From NCBI GenBank assembly GCA_945893075.1, contig CAMDDX010000043.1, positions 1 through 32,202 on the forward strand: a stretch of 32,202 bases of DNA. The letters are read 5' to 3'. Made by a program: the position numbers and the translations under genes. Shown one piece after another: positions 1 through 8,267 of the stretch (its first letter is position 1; each line of letters starts with the position of its first letter). This DNA comes from Planctomyces sp. SH-PL62 (GTDB lineage: Bacteria > Planctomycetota > Planctomycetia > Planctomycetales > Planctomycetaceae). Below the pieces are notes generated by a model that saw only the letters and a program-made list of their open reading frames with translations, had not been told where the DNA came from and made no database searches.

Positions 1-312
1 CAAGTCTTCATGACGGCGTACAACGCCGGCAGCAAATACGGCTTCGTCCTCCCCTACAGTCGCAAGCACGAGTCCGAAGCGGACGAAATGGGCATCCACA
101 TCCTGGCGAAAGCCGGCTACGACCCGAACGAGGCACCAAAGTTCTGGGAGCGCTTCGCCTCGGCCAAGAACGGGGACGCCCCGGCGGAATTCCTCTCAAC
201 GCACCCGTCCGATGAACGCCGAGCCTCCGCATTGCGAGCGTTGCTGCCGCAGGCCCTCGAGGAATACCAAACCGCACCGACCAAACACGGCATCGGCGTA
301 CCGATCGCCTAA
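1..312 (+). CDS. M48 family metalloprotease, C-terminal part (5' end outside window)
   Basis: The reading frame is open from the first base of the window, so this is the tail of a longer gene. The motif HESEADEMG near the start of the visible part matches the third zinc-ligand segment (ExxxD) of M48 peptidases such as LoiP/YcaL/BepA. The later LSTHPSDERRASAL matches the family's conserved C-terminal 'THP...R' segment. The HExxH motif would lie upstream, outside the window. Family knowledge: secreted or periplasmic M48 enzymes take part in envelope protein quality control. The stop codon at 310-312 is followed seven bases later by a long palindrome that could end the transcript. Confidence 0.85.
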   Translation, partial: QVFMTAYNAGSKYGFVLPYSRKHESEADEMGIHILAKAGYDPNEAPKFWERFASAKNGDAPAEFLSTHPSDERRASALRALLPQALEEYQTAPTKHGIGVPIA

Positions 313-318
313 TGCCTT

Positions 319-382
319 CATGATTCTGTGACCCATGATTTTGCCAAGACAAAATGGCAAAATCATGGTTCACAGAATCATG
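319..382. repeat. Palindromic element 1 (28-bp arms)
   Basis: Arms at 319-346 and 355-382 match at 27 of 28 positions around an 8-base loop. Each arm carries CATGATTCTGTGA followed by CATGATTTTGCCA. It lies between the M48 gene and the 521-residue gene; the first possible ATG of the latter (354) is inside the hairpin. It could serve as a terminator-like or mRNA-stabilising hairpin, but there is no T-tract. I regard it as one of the dispersed palindromes of this genome. Confidence 0.85.
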
Positions 383-392
383 GGGACAACAC

Positions 393-1958
393 ATGGTCGA
401 ACTTGGTGAGGCATTCGTCGCGTCAGGATGGCTTGGCCGGAAGGTCGTGTCGGAGTCTCTGAGTTGGCCGGATGACGGCGGCGATCTTTTGCCGTTGCTG
501 TTGGATGCGGCGCATGACAAGCAGGCTCGGCTTTTGGCTTGGTCTCGTCGGAACGGCGCGAAGCTGACACTTGGCTGGCCGGGGTGTGAGTCTCCGCGAG
601 TGGACCGCTGGCTTGGTCCGCGATTGATGTGGTGGCCGCGTGGCGTACCGGAAGGACGCAAGGTGGCGTGGGCCAGCTCGCGATTGGGCCGAGCGATCGA
701 CGAGCGGCCGGACTGGTTCGCCGTCCTACGCTCGGCGGCGGCGAAGTTTGATCCCGCGCGCGATGTGTTGCTGACGGCTCCCAGCACGACGGTCGATCGG
801 TTTCTGGAGCGCGCGGCGATCCTCTTCGGCTTGCGCCGGCTGCGAGTACATCTCGATGAGCGCCGCTCGTTGGTGGATTGGCTGACCCGCTTGCGACGCC
901 AGCTTTGGCGAAGTTGTCTCGCGCACGATGCCGAGTCATCTCACGCCAGCGGCGCTGTCGTTGAATCAGCCAGTTCGGAGGTGTTCGTGTCGCCGACTGT
1001 AGGACAGGCACTCCTGCCCGTCTCGTGTTCGACGATCCAGAACGGGCAAGAGTGCCCGTCCGACAATTTACCGCTCAGTGACCGAGTGCTGATCGCTGCG
1101 GCGGATCAAGTGCTTGCCTTGCAAGTGCGGTCGAATGGAAACCTTCACCAACTCTTGCGAGCCAGATTGAGCGACTCCGCATGGCCGGCGGCATCGGTCT
1201 GGCTCGCTCTCGGCGAAGCGTTGGTTCCCCTCGAAGTCGCCAACGAATTGCAATCGCTCGGCGCGGTCGGCTGGTGGTTGTTCGTGGAGCACGTTTCCAA
1301 CGTGCTCGATCCTCCGCGAGAAACGGGCACGTTGGAAACGTGCCCCACGACGACCGAGATGCCGTGGCCCGATGGTAATTACCTCGTGCATTGGACTCGG
1401 CGACGAGACGGCCCTTGGCCCGGCCAATCTGAAGCAGACTTCATCGACGATCTGCTGCTGCCGCGAGAGACCACCAGCCATTCCGCCTTCGCGGCGCTTT
1501 CGCGGATCGTGCAACAGCGCCGGCTGGTCGCGTCCGCTGCGGGAATTCGTGGCGATGAAGCCGTCGTGAGTTTCTCAGCCCATCCGCTGCGTGAACTGAC
1601 CAAGCATCGCACGTTTCGGGCTCATCGCGGCCGATGGGACTATGAAGGCTACGGCCTATGTGTTCGCCGCGAGTGGCTGCAAGCGCGCGGAGCCAAGCCG
1701 GTCATCTACGGGGACGATGACCAGTGGCTGACACTTCCGAATTCCGACCGGCCGTTCTTTCAATTAAAGACGACTCGCGCTCGCGGCGGAGCCAAGACCA
1801 TCGACTGGTCGCAAGAAGCGGAATGGCGAGTGCCACAAGACGTGAACTTGTCCGAAGCCCGTCGCGATGACCTGCTGCTGTTTGTGCCCACGCAGGCAGA
1901 GGCTCAACAACTGGCCGCCATCAGCCCGTGGCCGGTGCTTCTCGCCCCATCGCGTTAA
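393..1958 (+). CDS. Conserved protein of unknown function, two-part, with in-frame palindromic inserts
   Basis: A 521-residue protein. I chose the ATG at 393 because GGGGA lies just upstream; an ATG at 354 lies inside a palindrome and is less likely. The first part has Rossmann-like stretches (DVLLTAPSTT; DRVLIAAADQVLALQVRSNG), loosely recalling SLOG-type nucleotide-binding proteins. The last ~120 residues (GYGLCVRREWL, KPVIYGDDDQW, WSQEAEWRVPQDVNL) resemble the C-terminal part of DUF2971-like proteins. Two palindromes are translated within it, about residues 202-224 and 297-319, and read as low-similarity inserts. It has no signal peptide or membrane segment, so it is probably cytoplasmic. 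The stop overlaps the stop of the convergent gene (shared TTAA). Function is not recognised; both domain comparisons are weak inferences. Confidence 0.8.
   Translation: MVELGEAFVASGWLGRKVVSESLSWPDDGGDLLPLLLDAAHDKQARLLAWSRRNGAKLTLGWPGCESPRVDRWLGPRLMWWPRGVPEGRKVAWASSRLGRAIDERPDWFAVLRSAAAKFDPARDVLLTAPSTTVDRFLERAAILFGLRRLRVHLDERRSLVDWLTRLRRQLWRSCLAHDAESSHASGAVVESASSEVFVSPTVGQALLPVSCSTIQNGQECPSDNLPLSDRVLIAAADQVLALQVRSNGNLHQLLRARLSDSAWPAASVWLALGEALVPLEVANELQSLGAVGWWLFVEHVSNVLDPPRETGTLETCPTTTEMPWPDGNYLVHWTRRRDGPWPGQSEADFIDDLLLPRETTSHSAFAALSRIVQQRRLVASAAGIRGDEAVVSFSAHPLRELTKHRTFRAHRGRWDYEGYGLCVRREWLQARGAKPVIYGDDDQWLTLPNSDRPFFQLKTTRARGGAKTIDWSQEAEWRVPQDVNLSEARRDDLLLFVPTQAEAQQLAAISPWPVLLAPSR
998..1065. 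repeat. Palindromic element 2, inside a coding region
   Basis: Arms at 998-1021 and 1042-1065 match at 21 of 24 positions (core GGCACTC-TGCCCGT) around a 20-base loop. It is translated in frame in the 521-residue protein, giving a stretch containing QALLPVSCSTIQNGQECPSD. The base pattern (GTAGGACAGGCACTC type) is what I associate with dispersed intergenic palindromes of planctomycetes, so its presence in a coding frame is unusual. Confidence 0.85.
1283..1349. repeat. Palindromic element 3, inside a coding region
   Basis: Arms at 1283-1308 and 1324-1349 match at 24 of 26 positions (core GCACGTTTCCAACGTGC) around a 15-base loop. The right arm and part of the left arm are themselves palindromic. 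It is translated in frame in the same 521-residue protein, with the product around VEHVSNVLDPPRETGTLETC. Confidence 0.85.
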
Positions 1959-2431
1959 TTGTTCGGAGTCAGAAACTCGATGGTCAGCGGGTACTTCCAG
2001 CAGGTTCCTTCCGCGGCTCGGACGGCACCGATGAGCGGGAAGACGATCCCCAGAATCGCCAGCACGATCAGCAATGGGATGCCAACTCCGACGATCGCCA
2101 ACAGGGCGCTGAGCAGGATGTAAAGCAGATGGCTGATGATCCAGTTCGCGACTGTGCGGCCATGCTCGTCGATTTCGGGATAGGTCTCTTTCGTGAGTTG
2201 CCAAATCACGATCGGAACAACGAAGCCGGCTAATGGTGCCACATACCCCGCGAACTGCGACAAGTGCAGTCCCACCAACCACCACTTCGCCGCTCCGCCC
2301 GGAACCTGAAAATCGGGAAAGCCAGGTTTGCTGCTCAACAAGTTCGCCTTGGCCTGTGCAAACTCGTCGTCCGACAGCGCGCCGGATTCATGCAGGCGTT
2401 GGAGACGTTCGATTTCGTCGGACAAGCTCAT
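1955..2431 (-). CDS. SHOCT plus DUF4870 membrane protein
   Basis: A 158-residue protein starting at an ATG preceded by AGGAACCG. Residues 1-31 (DEIERLQRLHESGALSDDEFAQAKANLL) form a SHOCT domain, a short helical module often at protein ends. From about residue 50 there are three hydrophobic helices with the DUF4870 pattern (HLSQFAGY..P, PIVIWQLTKE, NWIISHLLY, and a last long hydrophobic helix), so it is a small integral inner-membrane protein. The role of DUF4870 proteins is not established. It converges with the 521-residue gene, the two stops sharing the bases TTAA. A palindrome lies just upstream, between it and the kelch gene on the same strand. Confidence 0.85.
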   Translation of the reverse strand: MSLSDEIERLQRLHESGALSDDEFAQAKANLLSSKPGFPDFQVPGGAAKWWLVGLHLSQFAGYVAPLAGFVVPIVIWQLTKETYPEIDEHGRTVANWIISHLLYILLSALLAIVGVGIPLLIVLAILGIVFPLIGAVRAAEGTCWKYPLTIEFLTPNN

Positions 2432-2460
2432 GGTACGGTTCCTGTCGATTACTGCGCCGA

Positions 2461-2525
2461 GTGAGCCCCACGGCGCTAGCCGCGGGTTGCGTTGATCGAA
2501 CCGCGGCTAGCGCCGTGCGGCTCAC
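2461..2525. repeat. Palindromic element 4
   Basis: Arms at 2461-2488 and 2499-2525 pair almost perfectly (one substitution and a one-base indel) around a short loop; the core is CACGGCGCTAGCCGCGG. It sits between two minus-strand genes (kelch-like and SHOCT/DUF4870) and could act as a hairpin terminator after the kelch-like gene, though no U-tract follows. Confidence 0.85.
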
Positions 2526-2557
2526 GAAATCTTCATTCGCCATCTTGGCCGTGATCT

Positions 2558-3562
2558 TTACTTGTTGGGAAAAGTTTTCGGAACGTCCAGCGACCAGACT
2601 TCGCTGCTGAGCGGTTGCGCGTGGCCGCCAGCGATCCAGAGCTTGTCTTGCAAGACATAGGCCGAAAGCTCGTGCCGCTCTTTCCAAACCACATCGGACT
2701 TGAGCTGCTTCCAATCCCTACCGTCTTTGGAATACCAGACGTCGCCCCAATTCTTCGATGGGTTGTTCGACCAGCCACCCAGCACCCAGATGTGATCTCG
2801 GTACACGACCGACGAGAACCACAACCGCGGGGACCAGCCGGCGTGTTCGGTGAGCTGCGTCCAATGCTCACCATCTTCGGAGCACCAGACGTCATTGACT
2901 CCGTGATATTTCGGGACGTAGTTGCCGCCGCCGAAGACGTACATCTTGCCGTTGAGCACCGCCGCCTGGTGATACGCTCGCGGAGACCAACCGGCGTTGG
3001 CCGTGTGCTGTTTCCATTCTTTGCCGTCGGCCGAGGACCAGACGTCGTTCTTCAAGCTGCTGTCGTCGCCGAAGTAATAGTTCTCGGTCCCGCCGAGCAT
3101 CCACATCCGGCCTTTGAACTCGACCACCGCCGCCGCGATGCGCGGAGTCCAACCGGCGCTTGCGGTCGCTTGTTCCCATTTCGCTCCGTCGGTGGACCAC
3201 CAGACTTCGTTGCTGGCCGAGTGACCCGGCAAGCGGCCGTTGTACCAGCCCCCCATGAACCACATCTTGTCTTGAAACGTCAGCGTCATCGGCAAGTCGC
3301 TGTGCTTCCACGGAGCATCCTCCGTCACCTTCTTCCACGTCTTGCCATCGGGCGAACTCCAGACATCGCGCGGCGGAGCGTGATACGAATCGAACCAGCC
3401 GCCGAAGATCCACAACTGGTCTTTGAAGACGACCTCGCCCTGAGAATCTCTGGGCTGCCAGCCCGCCTTGTCAGTGACTTTCACCCAGTTGAGAACTGGA
3501 TCATCGGCACGCATCGGCAATGCCCAGAGAACAACAAACGAAATTGCGAGTATGAGTCTCAT
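2558..3562 (-). CDS. Secreted kelch/beta-propeller-like protein
   Basis: A 334-residue protein with a strong ribosome-binding site (GAGGAG) before its ATG. Residues 1-19 (MRLILAISFVVLWALPMRA) form a Sec signal peptide cleaved before DDPV. The rest is about six imperfect repeats of roughly 50 residues. Each contains a DVWSSxDGKxWKQxT segment, then a W(S/T)PR segment, then an F-(K/N)-(G/D)-K-(M/L)-(W/Y)-(V/I)-(F/L)-GG strand. This is the kelch pattern, so a six-bladed beta-propeller in the periplasm or outside the cell is expected. No catalytic residues are evident; such proteins usually bind carbohydrates or proteins. Downstream of the secreted hydrolase on the same strand but separated from it by a palindrome. 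Confidence 0.85.
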   Translation of the reverse strand: MRLILAISFVVLWALPMRADDPVLNWVKVTDKAGWQPRDSQGEVVFKDQLWIFGGWFDSYHAPPRDVWSSPDGKTWKKVTEDAPWKHSDLPMTLTFQDKMWFMGGWYNGRLPGHSASNEVWWSTDGAKWEQATASAGWTPRIAAAVVEFKGRMWMLGGTENYYFGDDSSLKNDVWSSADGKEWKQHTANAGWSPRAYHQAAVLNGKMYVFGGGNYVPKYHGVNDVWCSEDGEHWTQLTEHAGWSPRLWFSSVVYRDHIWVLGGWSNNPSKNWGDVWYSKDGRDWKQLKSDVVWKERHELSAYVLQDKLWIAGGHAQPLSSEVWSLDVPKTFPNK

Positions 3563-3584
3563 CGCGTCTCCTCAATGTGTGATA

Positions 3585-3652
3585 ACAGCCTTCAGCCGAC
3601 AGCCATCAGCTTTCAGCCGGCTGTTGGCTGAAAGCTGATGGCTGAAGGCTGT
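3585..3652. repeat. Palindromic element 5
   Basis: The left arm 3585-3618 and right arm 3626-3652 pair over 27 bases (ACAGCCTTCAGCC...ATCAGCTTTCAGCC); the left arm has 7 extra bases (GACAGCC). The loop is 7 bases. It lies between the hydrolase stop and the kelch start, both on the minus strand. Confidence 0.85.
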
Positions 3653-3668
3653 CATTTCAAAACTGAAG

Positions 3669-5735
3669 CTACTCGCCATGCGCCGGCTTGAGCTGCCAGC
3701 GTTCGTCAAAGAAGTCGGCATCGACGACCTTGCCGGGATAACGACTGTTCGGCCGAGTACGGACATCGACGATCGCCCAATCGGGCAGCTTCGGCACTTG
3801 CCGAGCGTTGTTGAGATAGTCGTACTCGCGAAACGTGAAGCTGCTGTTGAGCACGACGTACCGATTCGGATTGAGCGGGTTCGGATAGATCGCGATGGCG
3901 GCATGATGCTCGGCCGGGACCTTGCGGTCGCCGACCACGACTTCGGTCTCGCCCCAATGAATCGGCAACTTGTCGGCGATCTTCTTCAAGACAGCATTGC
4001 TCGTCGGATCGCCCCAGAGAACGAGGTTACTGTTGGCAATGTCGGCTTCGGTGATGGCCGTGTCGTCCTTCACGCGAGCTTGACCTCGGAACTGTTGCCG
4101 CCAATGGACGATGGCGTGGCTGAGTTCCGACTGCGTCCATTTCTCAATCGACTCGTGCGAGGACTTGCCGGTCGGACGGACAAAGACGAACGAGTCGAGG
4201 AACGCATCGTCGATCGGACCTTGCAAACCGTGTCGCTTGCGAAGGTCGTCGCTGGGCTGCTGGCGAATTTTCCAAGTCTTCCCGTGCCGGCGCAGCGAGA
4301 CGTTCCAAGAACGATCCGAGCCAGCCTTGGGAATCTTCACGTTCGGTTCCGCATCACCCACGGACTGCGACGAGCCACCGTCCTGCACCGTGATGTTGAT
4401 CGGCAGATCGACGCTGAAGGGAACTTGTCCGGCCGGGATCGATAGGCTCAGGTCTGTGACGTTTGCGACGTCTAACGTGATTTCGGCATTGAGCGGATTC
4501 GCCTGGATGGCAACAGAAACCGTCGCCTTCTCCCAATGTTCCGCAAGTCCGTCGACGGTCAGCCAGTGCATGCGGTTGTAGCGCAGCGAGTACGTCGTAA
4601 ACCGCAGCGACTGCGGCGTGCGTTCTCGACCGAGGGCCATGATGCTGTCGATGCGGCGATCGACTTCCAACTTCGTCACTGGATGATAAGCGTGGGCGGT
4701 GTCGGGGCCGATGAGATGCGTGAGTTCAATCCCTTCGGCCTTGAGTGCGGTGGCCATCACATCGGCCGCTTGCTTCTGTCGATCTTTGTCTCCGCTGTAG
4801 GCGACGGTCGGAAGCTGCGCGAGATTCGCCGCCCAGTCCGTACAGTCATACATGTGCCACAGCTTCTGCTCGTACCACGTTGGTTCGAGCGTTTCGTTTT
4901 GGAAGACTTTCAGGAAGTCGGGCGTCTCCGAGAAACCAGCTCCCGGAGCGGCGGCCGCCCAGCGGTCGGTGTAATGCACGGCGAACTGCCAGCAAGCGGC
5001 TCCCCCCATCGAGAACCCGCGCACCGCGATGCGATCATCGTCAATGCGATAGCGACGCTTGACCGACTCAATCGCTTCGAGCGAGTCGATCTCACCGGCC
5101 AGCTTGTTTGCGTTGCAGTAACGGCCATAAGGGTGAAGCACGATCGTATCGGCCGGCGTGAACTGCCCTTTGTTCTTACGACGGTCCTCCAAGAAGTTGA
5201 CCTCGCTGAGCACTTCGCCTCGGCCATGAAACCATAGGTCCAACCGCCAGCGATGCGGCCCGGTCGGCGTGAAGGACTCCGGTACGATCAGTCCATACGG
5301 CTGCACGCTGCCGTCGATCTTCGAGACGTAGCCGCGCGGGATCATTCCGGTCGCGGTCGTCCACGGAGCCTCACCGCGCTTCAACTGCTCCGCGCGAGCC
5401 AATCCGTCGTTGAGCAGCGACTTCGCCGTGTTGATTTCCTGTGGCTTGAAGAACTCGTGATAGGTCAGCGCGTCGGAAACCGCCTTGTGATAGATCATCA
5501 CATCCGGCAGCAACTCCTGCGTGCGAGCATCCTTCTTCTGCGTGAGTTCGTCGATCGCGGTTTTGAGCTTCTTGAGACCGTCTTCGAGGTCATCGCGTTC
5601 CCCTTCCGGCACTTCAATGCCCGCCGGCGGAATGGGCTTCACCTTCGCGGGATCGTTGTCCGCTGGGCCATCGGCGCTAGCAATGTTGTGAAAGGCAAGC
5701 ACCATCAAAAATAACGCGAGCCAATTCGATCGCAT
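3669..5735 (-). CDS. Secreted alpha/beta hydrolase (prolyl-oligopeptidase/esterase-like)
   Basis: A 688-residue protein. The ATG at 5735 is chosen over an upstream one because a GGAG site precedes it and because it yields a clean signal peptide (MRSNWLALFLMVLAFHNIASA). A helical, charged segment (about residues 45-125) precedes an alpha/beta-hydrolase domain. The nucleophile elbow is GFSMGG (Ser about residue 242), with a plausible acid in YSGDKD and a His in DTAHAYHP. A C-terminal ~300-residue part follows, containing beta-sandwich-like stretches and a nucleotide-fold-like end. It is probably periplasmic or exported. The arrangement matches the large 'prolyl oligopeptidase family' proteins common in planctomycetes; whether it cleaves peptides or esters cannot be told from the sequence. 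Confidence 0.8.
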   Translation of the reverse strand: MRSNWLALFLMVLAFHNIASADGPADNDPAKVKPIPPAGIEVPEGERDDLEDGLKKLKTAIDELTQKKDARTQELLPDVMIYHKAVSDALTYHEFFKPQEINTAKSLLNDGLARAEQLKRGEAPWTTATGMIPRGYVSKIDGSVQPYGLIVPESFTPTGPHRWRLDLWFHGRGEVLSEVNFLEDRRKNKGQFTPADTIVLHPYGRYCNANKLAGEIDSLEAIESVKRRYRIDDDRIAVRGFSMGGAACWQFAVHYTDRWAAAAPGAGFSETPDFLKVFQNETLEPTWYEQKLWHMYDCTDWAANLAQLPTVAYSGDKDRQKQAADVMATALKAEGIELTHLIGPDTAHAYHPVTKLEVDRRIDSIMALGRERTPQSLRFTTYSLRYNRMHWLTVDGLAEHWEKATVSVAIQANPLNAEITLDVANVTDLSLSIPAGQVPFSVDLPINITVQDGGSSQSVGDAEPNVKIPKAGSDRSWNVSLRRHGKTWKIRQQPSDDLRKRHGLQGPIDDAFLDSFVFVRPTGKSSHESIEKWTQSELSHAIVHWRQQFRGQARVKDDTAITEADIANSNLVLWGDPTSNAVLKKIADKLPIHWGETEVVVGDRKVPAEHHAAIAIYPNPLNPNRYVVLNSSFTFREYDYLNNARQVPKLPDWAIVDVRTRPNSRYPGKVVDADFFDERWQLKPAHGE

Positions 5736-6006
5736 GTTGCTGCTCCACAGATTGAGTGACAGGGGTCGGTGAGAAGCGTAACAATCCTCACGAATCGACG
5801 ACACAAAGACGTGTTGAAGCGCGGTGAGTGATCACTGCTTTTTCTGCGTTCATTTTTCGCCCTCCATTTTTTGCCAGCCGAATTCGGATGCGGCAGGAAC
5901 TGGCGGAAAATGAAGGGCGACAAATAATGCGAGCATGACCTCGTGGCGCACAGCCAACGGCGTTTCGCCGCAAGCGTTGATTGCCATTCGGTGAACGAAT
6001 CTGACT
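5736..6006. other. Divergent intergenic region with a palindrome
   Basis: This gap separates the minus-strand hydrolase from the plus-strand histidine kinase and must carry both promoters. Apart from palindromic element 6 and a 10-bp perfect palindrome (AGTGATCACT near 5827-5836), I see no gene or clear promoter in it. Confidence 0.5.
5857..5920. repeat. Palindromic element 6
   Basis: Arms at 5857-5877 and 5900-5920 match at 18 of 21 positions (TCGCCCTxCATTTT...GCCAG) around a 22-base loop. It is intergenic between two divergent genes, so it cannot be a shared terminator; a dispersed repeat or a regulatory hairpin is more likely. Confidence 0.7.
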
Positions 6007-7716
6007 ATGATGCCGCCGCTGACTCCGATGGGCATCCTCTTGGAGATTTACGTCGTCATGAATCGTCGCGTCGATCAACGTCCCAGTCCCACCGAGTCTC
6101 GAAATGGTGCCCCGGCGGCAACGATTTTGTCTCGGCTGGTTGAGTCGCTGCGGAAATTCGCGCCGCGGGGATGGCGTGTCGAATGTCCGTCGAAAGCAGC
6201 GACGGACAGCACGGCCGAGGTGCGGTATCGCATCCTTTTCGAAAACTCGCCCGATGCGGTCTTTGTGGTGGCGGGCAGCCGGGAAACGTTGCGGGAATTC
6301 AACGATCGTCTTCCGGAATTACTGGGCCACTCGCGAGAACAGCTCTCGCGGATGTGCCGAGCGGATTTTGAACTCGGCATTCCGACGCTCTCGATGCGCA
6401 GTTCGATCGTGTCCGTCTTCAGTCCCAAGACCAGCGAATTTGAAGCTCAGTATCGCCGCGCGGACGGCACGATCATCGACGTGGCGGTGACGTATTCCGT
6501 GGTCGATTACTTCGGCGAGGTGGCGTATCTGATGATCGCTCGCGACGTCACGGCCCGGCGGCGCGCCGAGCAACAGTTGCGGGAAAGCGAGGCCAAGTTC
6601 CGCACGCTCGCCGAAACGATTCCGGCACTGGTGGCGATTCAGCGTGAGGACCACGCGATCTATGTGAATCCCGCCTTCGCCAAACTCAGCGGCTACAAAG
6701 TCACCGAGTTGTTGAGTTCCGATCTGCTGGGGCTGATTTGTTCCGAATTTCAAACGGAAGCGCGGCGTTCTGTCGAGGGTTGTGTGCGCGACCAACGCCC
6801 GAGCTGGCGACGTGAAGTCGCGTTGCTCACGAAGTCCGGCGATGTGCGCTGGATCGATCTGACCGTCGCCCCGATTGCGTTGGAAGGTCAATCTGCCTGG
6901 TTAGCCAGTGCGGTCGATGTCACCGAACACCGTAAATCCGAAGCGGAGTTGCGGCAACTCAATTCGCAACTGTTTCACGCGGGGCGGTTGCGCATGCTGG
7001 GCGAATTGGCGGCCGGAATCGCGCACCGGGTCAAGCATCCCATCGGCAACGTCGGCAACTTGGCGCAGGCTCTCATCAACGATCTGGATCATGGCCAACC
7101 CGCCTTTCACGAGGAGCTGCGCGAGACGCTGGTCATGATCATCGAAGAGGCCGGCGACGCCGATCACACGATCAGCGAAATGATCGGCTTCGCTCGCCGC
7201 CACGAAATGGACCGCCGCTGGATCGACCTGGCACCGCTCCTGGTGGATGCGTCGCGGATCGCGCGGTTCGACCGACGCTGGGCCGATGTCTCGATTCAAC
7301 TCGCAATTGATGACCCTCGCCCCAACGCCTTTGCCGACCGCGCGGAAATCACGCAGGTCTTGATCGACCTGATCCGCAACGGGCTGGAAGCGATGGAAGA
7401 GATTCCGGTCGCCGACCGAAAACTCCGAGTCGAGTTGCGTAATCAGCGTGCCGGCTGGTTACGTCTTTCGGTGATCGACTGCGGTTGTGGAGTTTCCGAG
7501 GAAAGGCTGCCGAAACTTTTCAAAGCGTTCGAGACCACCAAATCCGAAGGACTCGGATTAGGGTTGTCACTCTGCAAAACAATCATCGAAGGCCACGGCG
7601 GCCAGTTGTGGCATGAAGCGGCTCTGCCGTGTGGCTCGATTTTTCATGTCCTGTTGCCGTCCGAGGAACGCGTGTTTGAATCTAGCCCGCTGCCATCTCC
7701 CCCCTTGGAAGCGTAA
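6007..7716 (+). CDS. PAS-PAS sensor histidine kinase (FixL-like)
   Basis: Up to 569 residues. The start is uncertain: ATGs at 6007, 6010, 6028 and 6058 are in frame, and the one at 6058 has a GGAG at a somewhat long distance. Two PAS domains follow (about residues 72-190 and 197-315, each opening with a YRILFENSPDAVF or FRTLAETIPALVA type strand and ending in DVT.RR/DVTEHR). The dimerisation helix has the H-box ELAAGIAHRVKHP (His about residue 340). The ATPase domain has an N-box with Asn about residue 458 (LIDLIRNGLEAMEE), DCGCGV, and GLGLGLSLCK. No membrane segment is seen, so it should be a cytoplasmic sensor. The H-box 'AHRVKHP' departs from the usual 'AHEI..P'. No response regulator is adjacent. 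The gene is followed 45 bases later by the membrane/transglutaminase-like cassette. Confidence 0.9.
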   Translation: MMPPLTPMGILLEIYVVMNRRVDQRPSPTESRNGAPAATILSRLVESLRKFAPRGWRVECPSKAATDSTAEVRYRILFENSPDAVFVVAGSRETLREFNDRLPELLGHSREQLSRMCRADFELGIPTLSMRSSIVSVFSPKTSEFEAQYRRADGTIIDVAVTYSVVDYFGEVAYLMIARDVTARRRAEQQLRESEAKFRTLAETIPALVAIQREDHAIYVNPAFAKLSGYKVTELLSSDLLGLICSEFQTEARRSVEGCVRDQRPSWRREVALLTKSGDVRWIDLTVAPIALEGQSAWLASAVDVTEHRKSEAELRQLNSQLFHAGRLRMLGELAAGIAHRVKHPIGNVGNLAQALINDLDHGQPAFHEELRETLVMIIEEAGDADHTISEMIGFARRHEMDRRWIDLAPLLVDASRIARFDRRWADVSIQLAIDDPRPNAFADRAEITQVLIDLIRNGLEAMEEIPVADRKLRVELRNQRAGWLRLSVIDCGCGVSEERLPKLFKAFETTKSEGLGLGLSLCKTIIEGHGGQLWHEAALPCGSIFHVLLPSEERVFESSPLPSPPLEA

Positions 7717-7761
7717 CCGGGTGCGCGTACCATGCGTCCGCAGATAGCCCAGGAGCCGAAT

Positions 7762-8256
7762 ATGTCTTCCTCACAAATTGCTCTACTCGCGCTGGCAGTA
7801 GTCGTTGTTCTTGGCGCGGGAGTATGGATCGCACGCCGGGTACTCGGTCCCTGGCGAGCCGCTCGACGCCAATCCGAAACGGAACACGCACTGAAGTTGT
7901 TCCGTCTGCAACGCGAGCAATTGGAAGCTAAGTTCTTCGACCTCGCGCGTATGTCCGGTAAGCCGCGCGGTTTGAAATGGCTCGACGGCGATTGGCAGAG
8001 CGAAGTGACATTCGCTCGCGCGTGCGACACCGGCCTGCTGACCGCCTTTGTCGGCATCCACATTCGGTTCGAAGCGATCGCCGGGGGCGACATGGAAGGG
8101 CTGGCCGCCGTGGACACCGTCCGCGATGCCGCCGCCGTCTTCCATTTTCAGCGCGACCGCTGGAGCACCGGCGGTCGAGTGCTCATGAACATGAACCCGG
8201 CTGAAGCGGTCACTCGTTTGTCCGGACAGTTCGATCCCGTGGCCAATCTCAGTTGA
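7762..8256 (+). CDS. Membrane-anchored conserved protein of unknown function (copy A1)
   Basis: A 164-residue protein starting at an ATG preceded by AGGAG. One N-terminal transmembrane helix (about residues 4-23) is followed by a basic helix (RRVLGPWRAARRQ) and then a soluble domain. The domain's conserved core includes GKPRGLKWLDGDW, FARACDTGLLTAFVG, GGDMEG, AAVDTVRDAAAVF and VLMNMNPAEAV. I do not recognise the function. A second copy lies at 30531-31022; the C-terminal ~110 residues are nearly identical, while the membrane helix has diverged. It sits between the histidine kinase and the transglutaminase-like gene (11-base gap), an order kept in the other copy, so these genes probably act together. 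Confidence 0.85.
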   Translation: MSSSQIALLALAVVVVLGAGVWIARRVLGPWRAARRQSETEHALKLFRLQREQLEAKFFDLARMSGKPRGLKWLDGDWQSEVTFARACDTGLLTAFVGIHIRFEAIAGGDMEGLAAVDTVRDAAAVFHFQRDRWSTGGRVLMNMNPAEAVTRLSGQFDPVANLS

Positions 8257-8267
8257 AGGAGAAGCTC

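Noticed and set aside
354-392. Earlier ATG for the 521-residue gene
   Set aside because: It lies inside a palindrome with no ribosome-binding site, while the ATG at 393 has GGGGA upstream.
2615-3631. A 338-codon open frame on the plus strand
   Set aside because: It is antisense to the kelch-like gene, whose signal peptide and repeats are clear.
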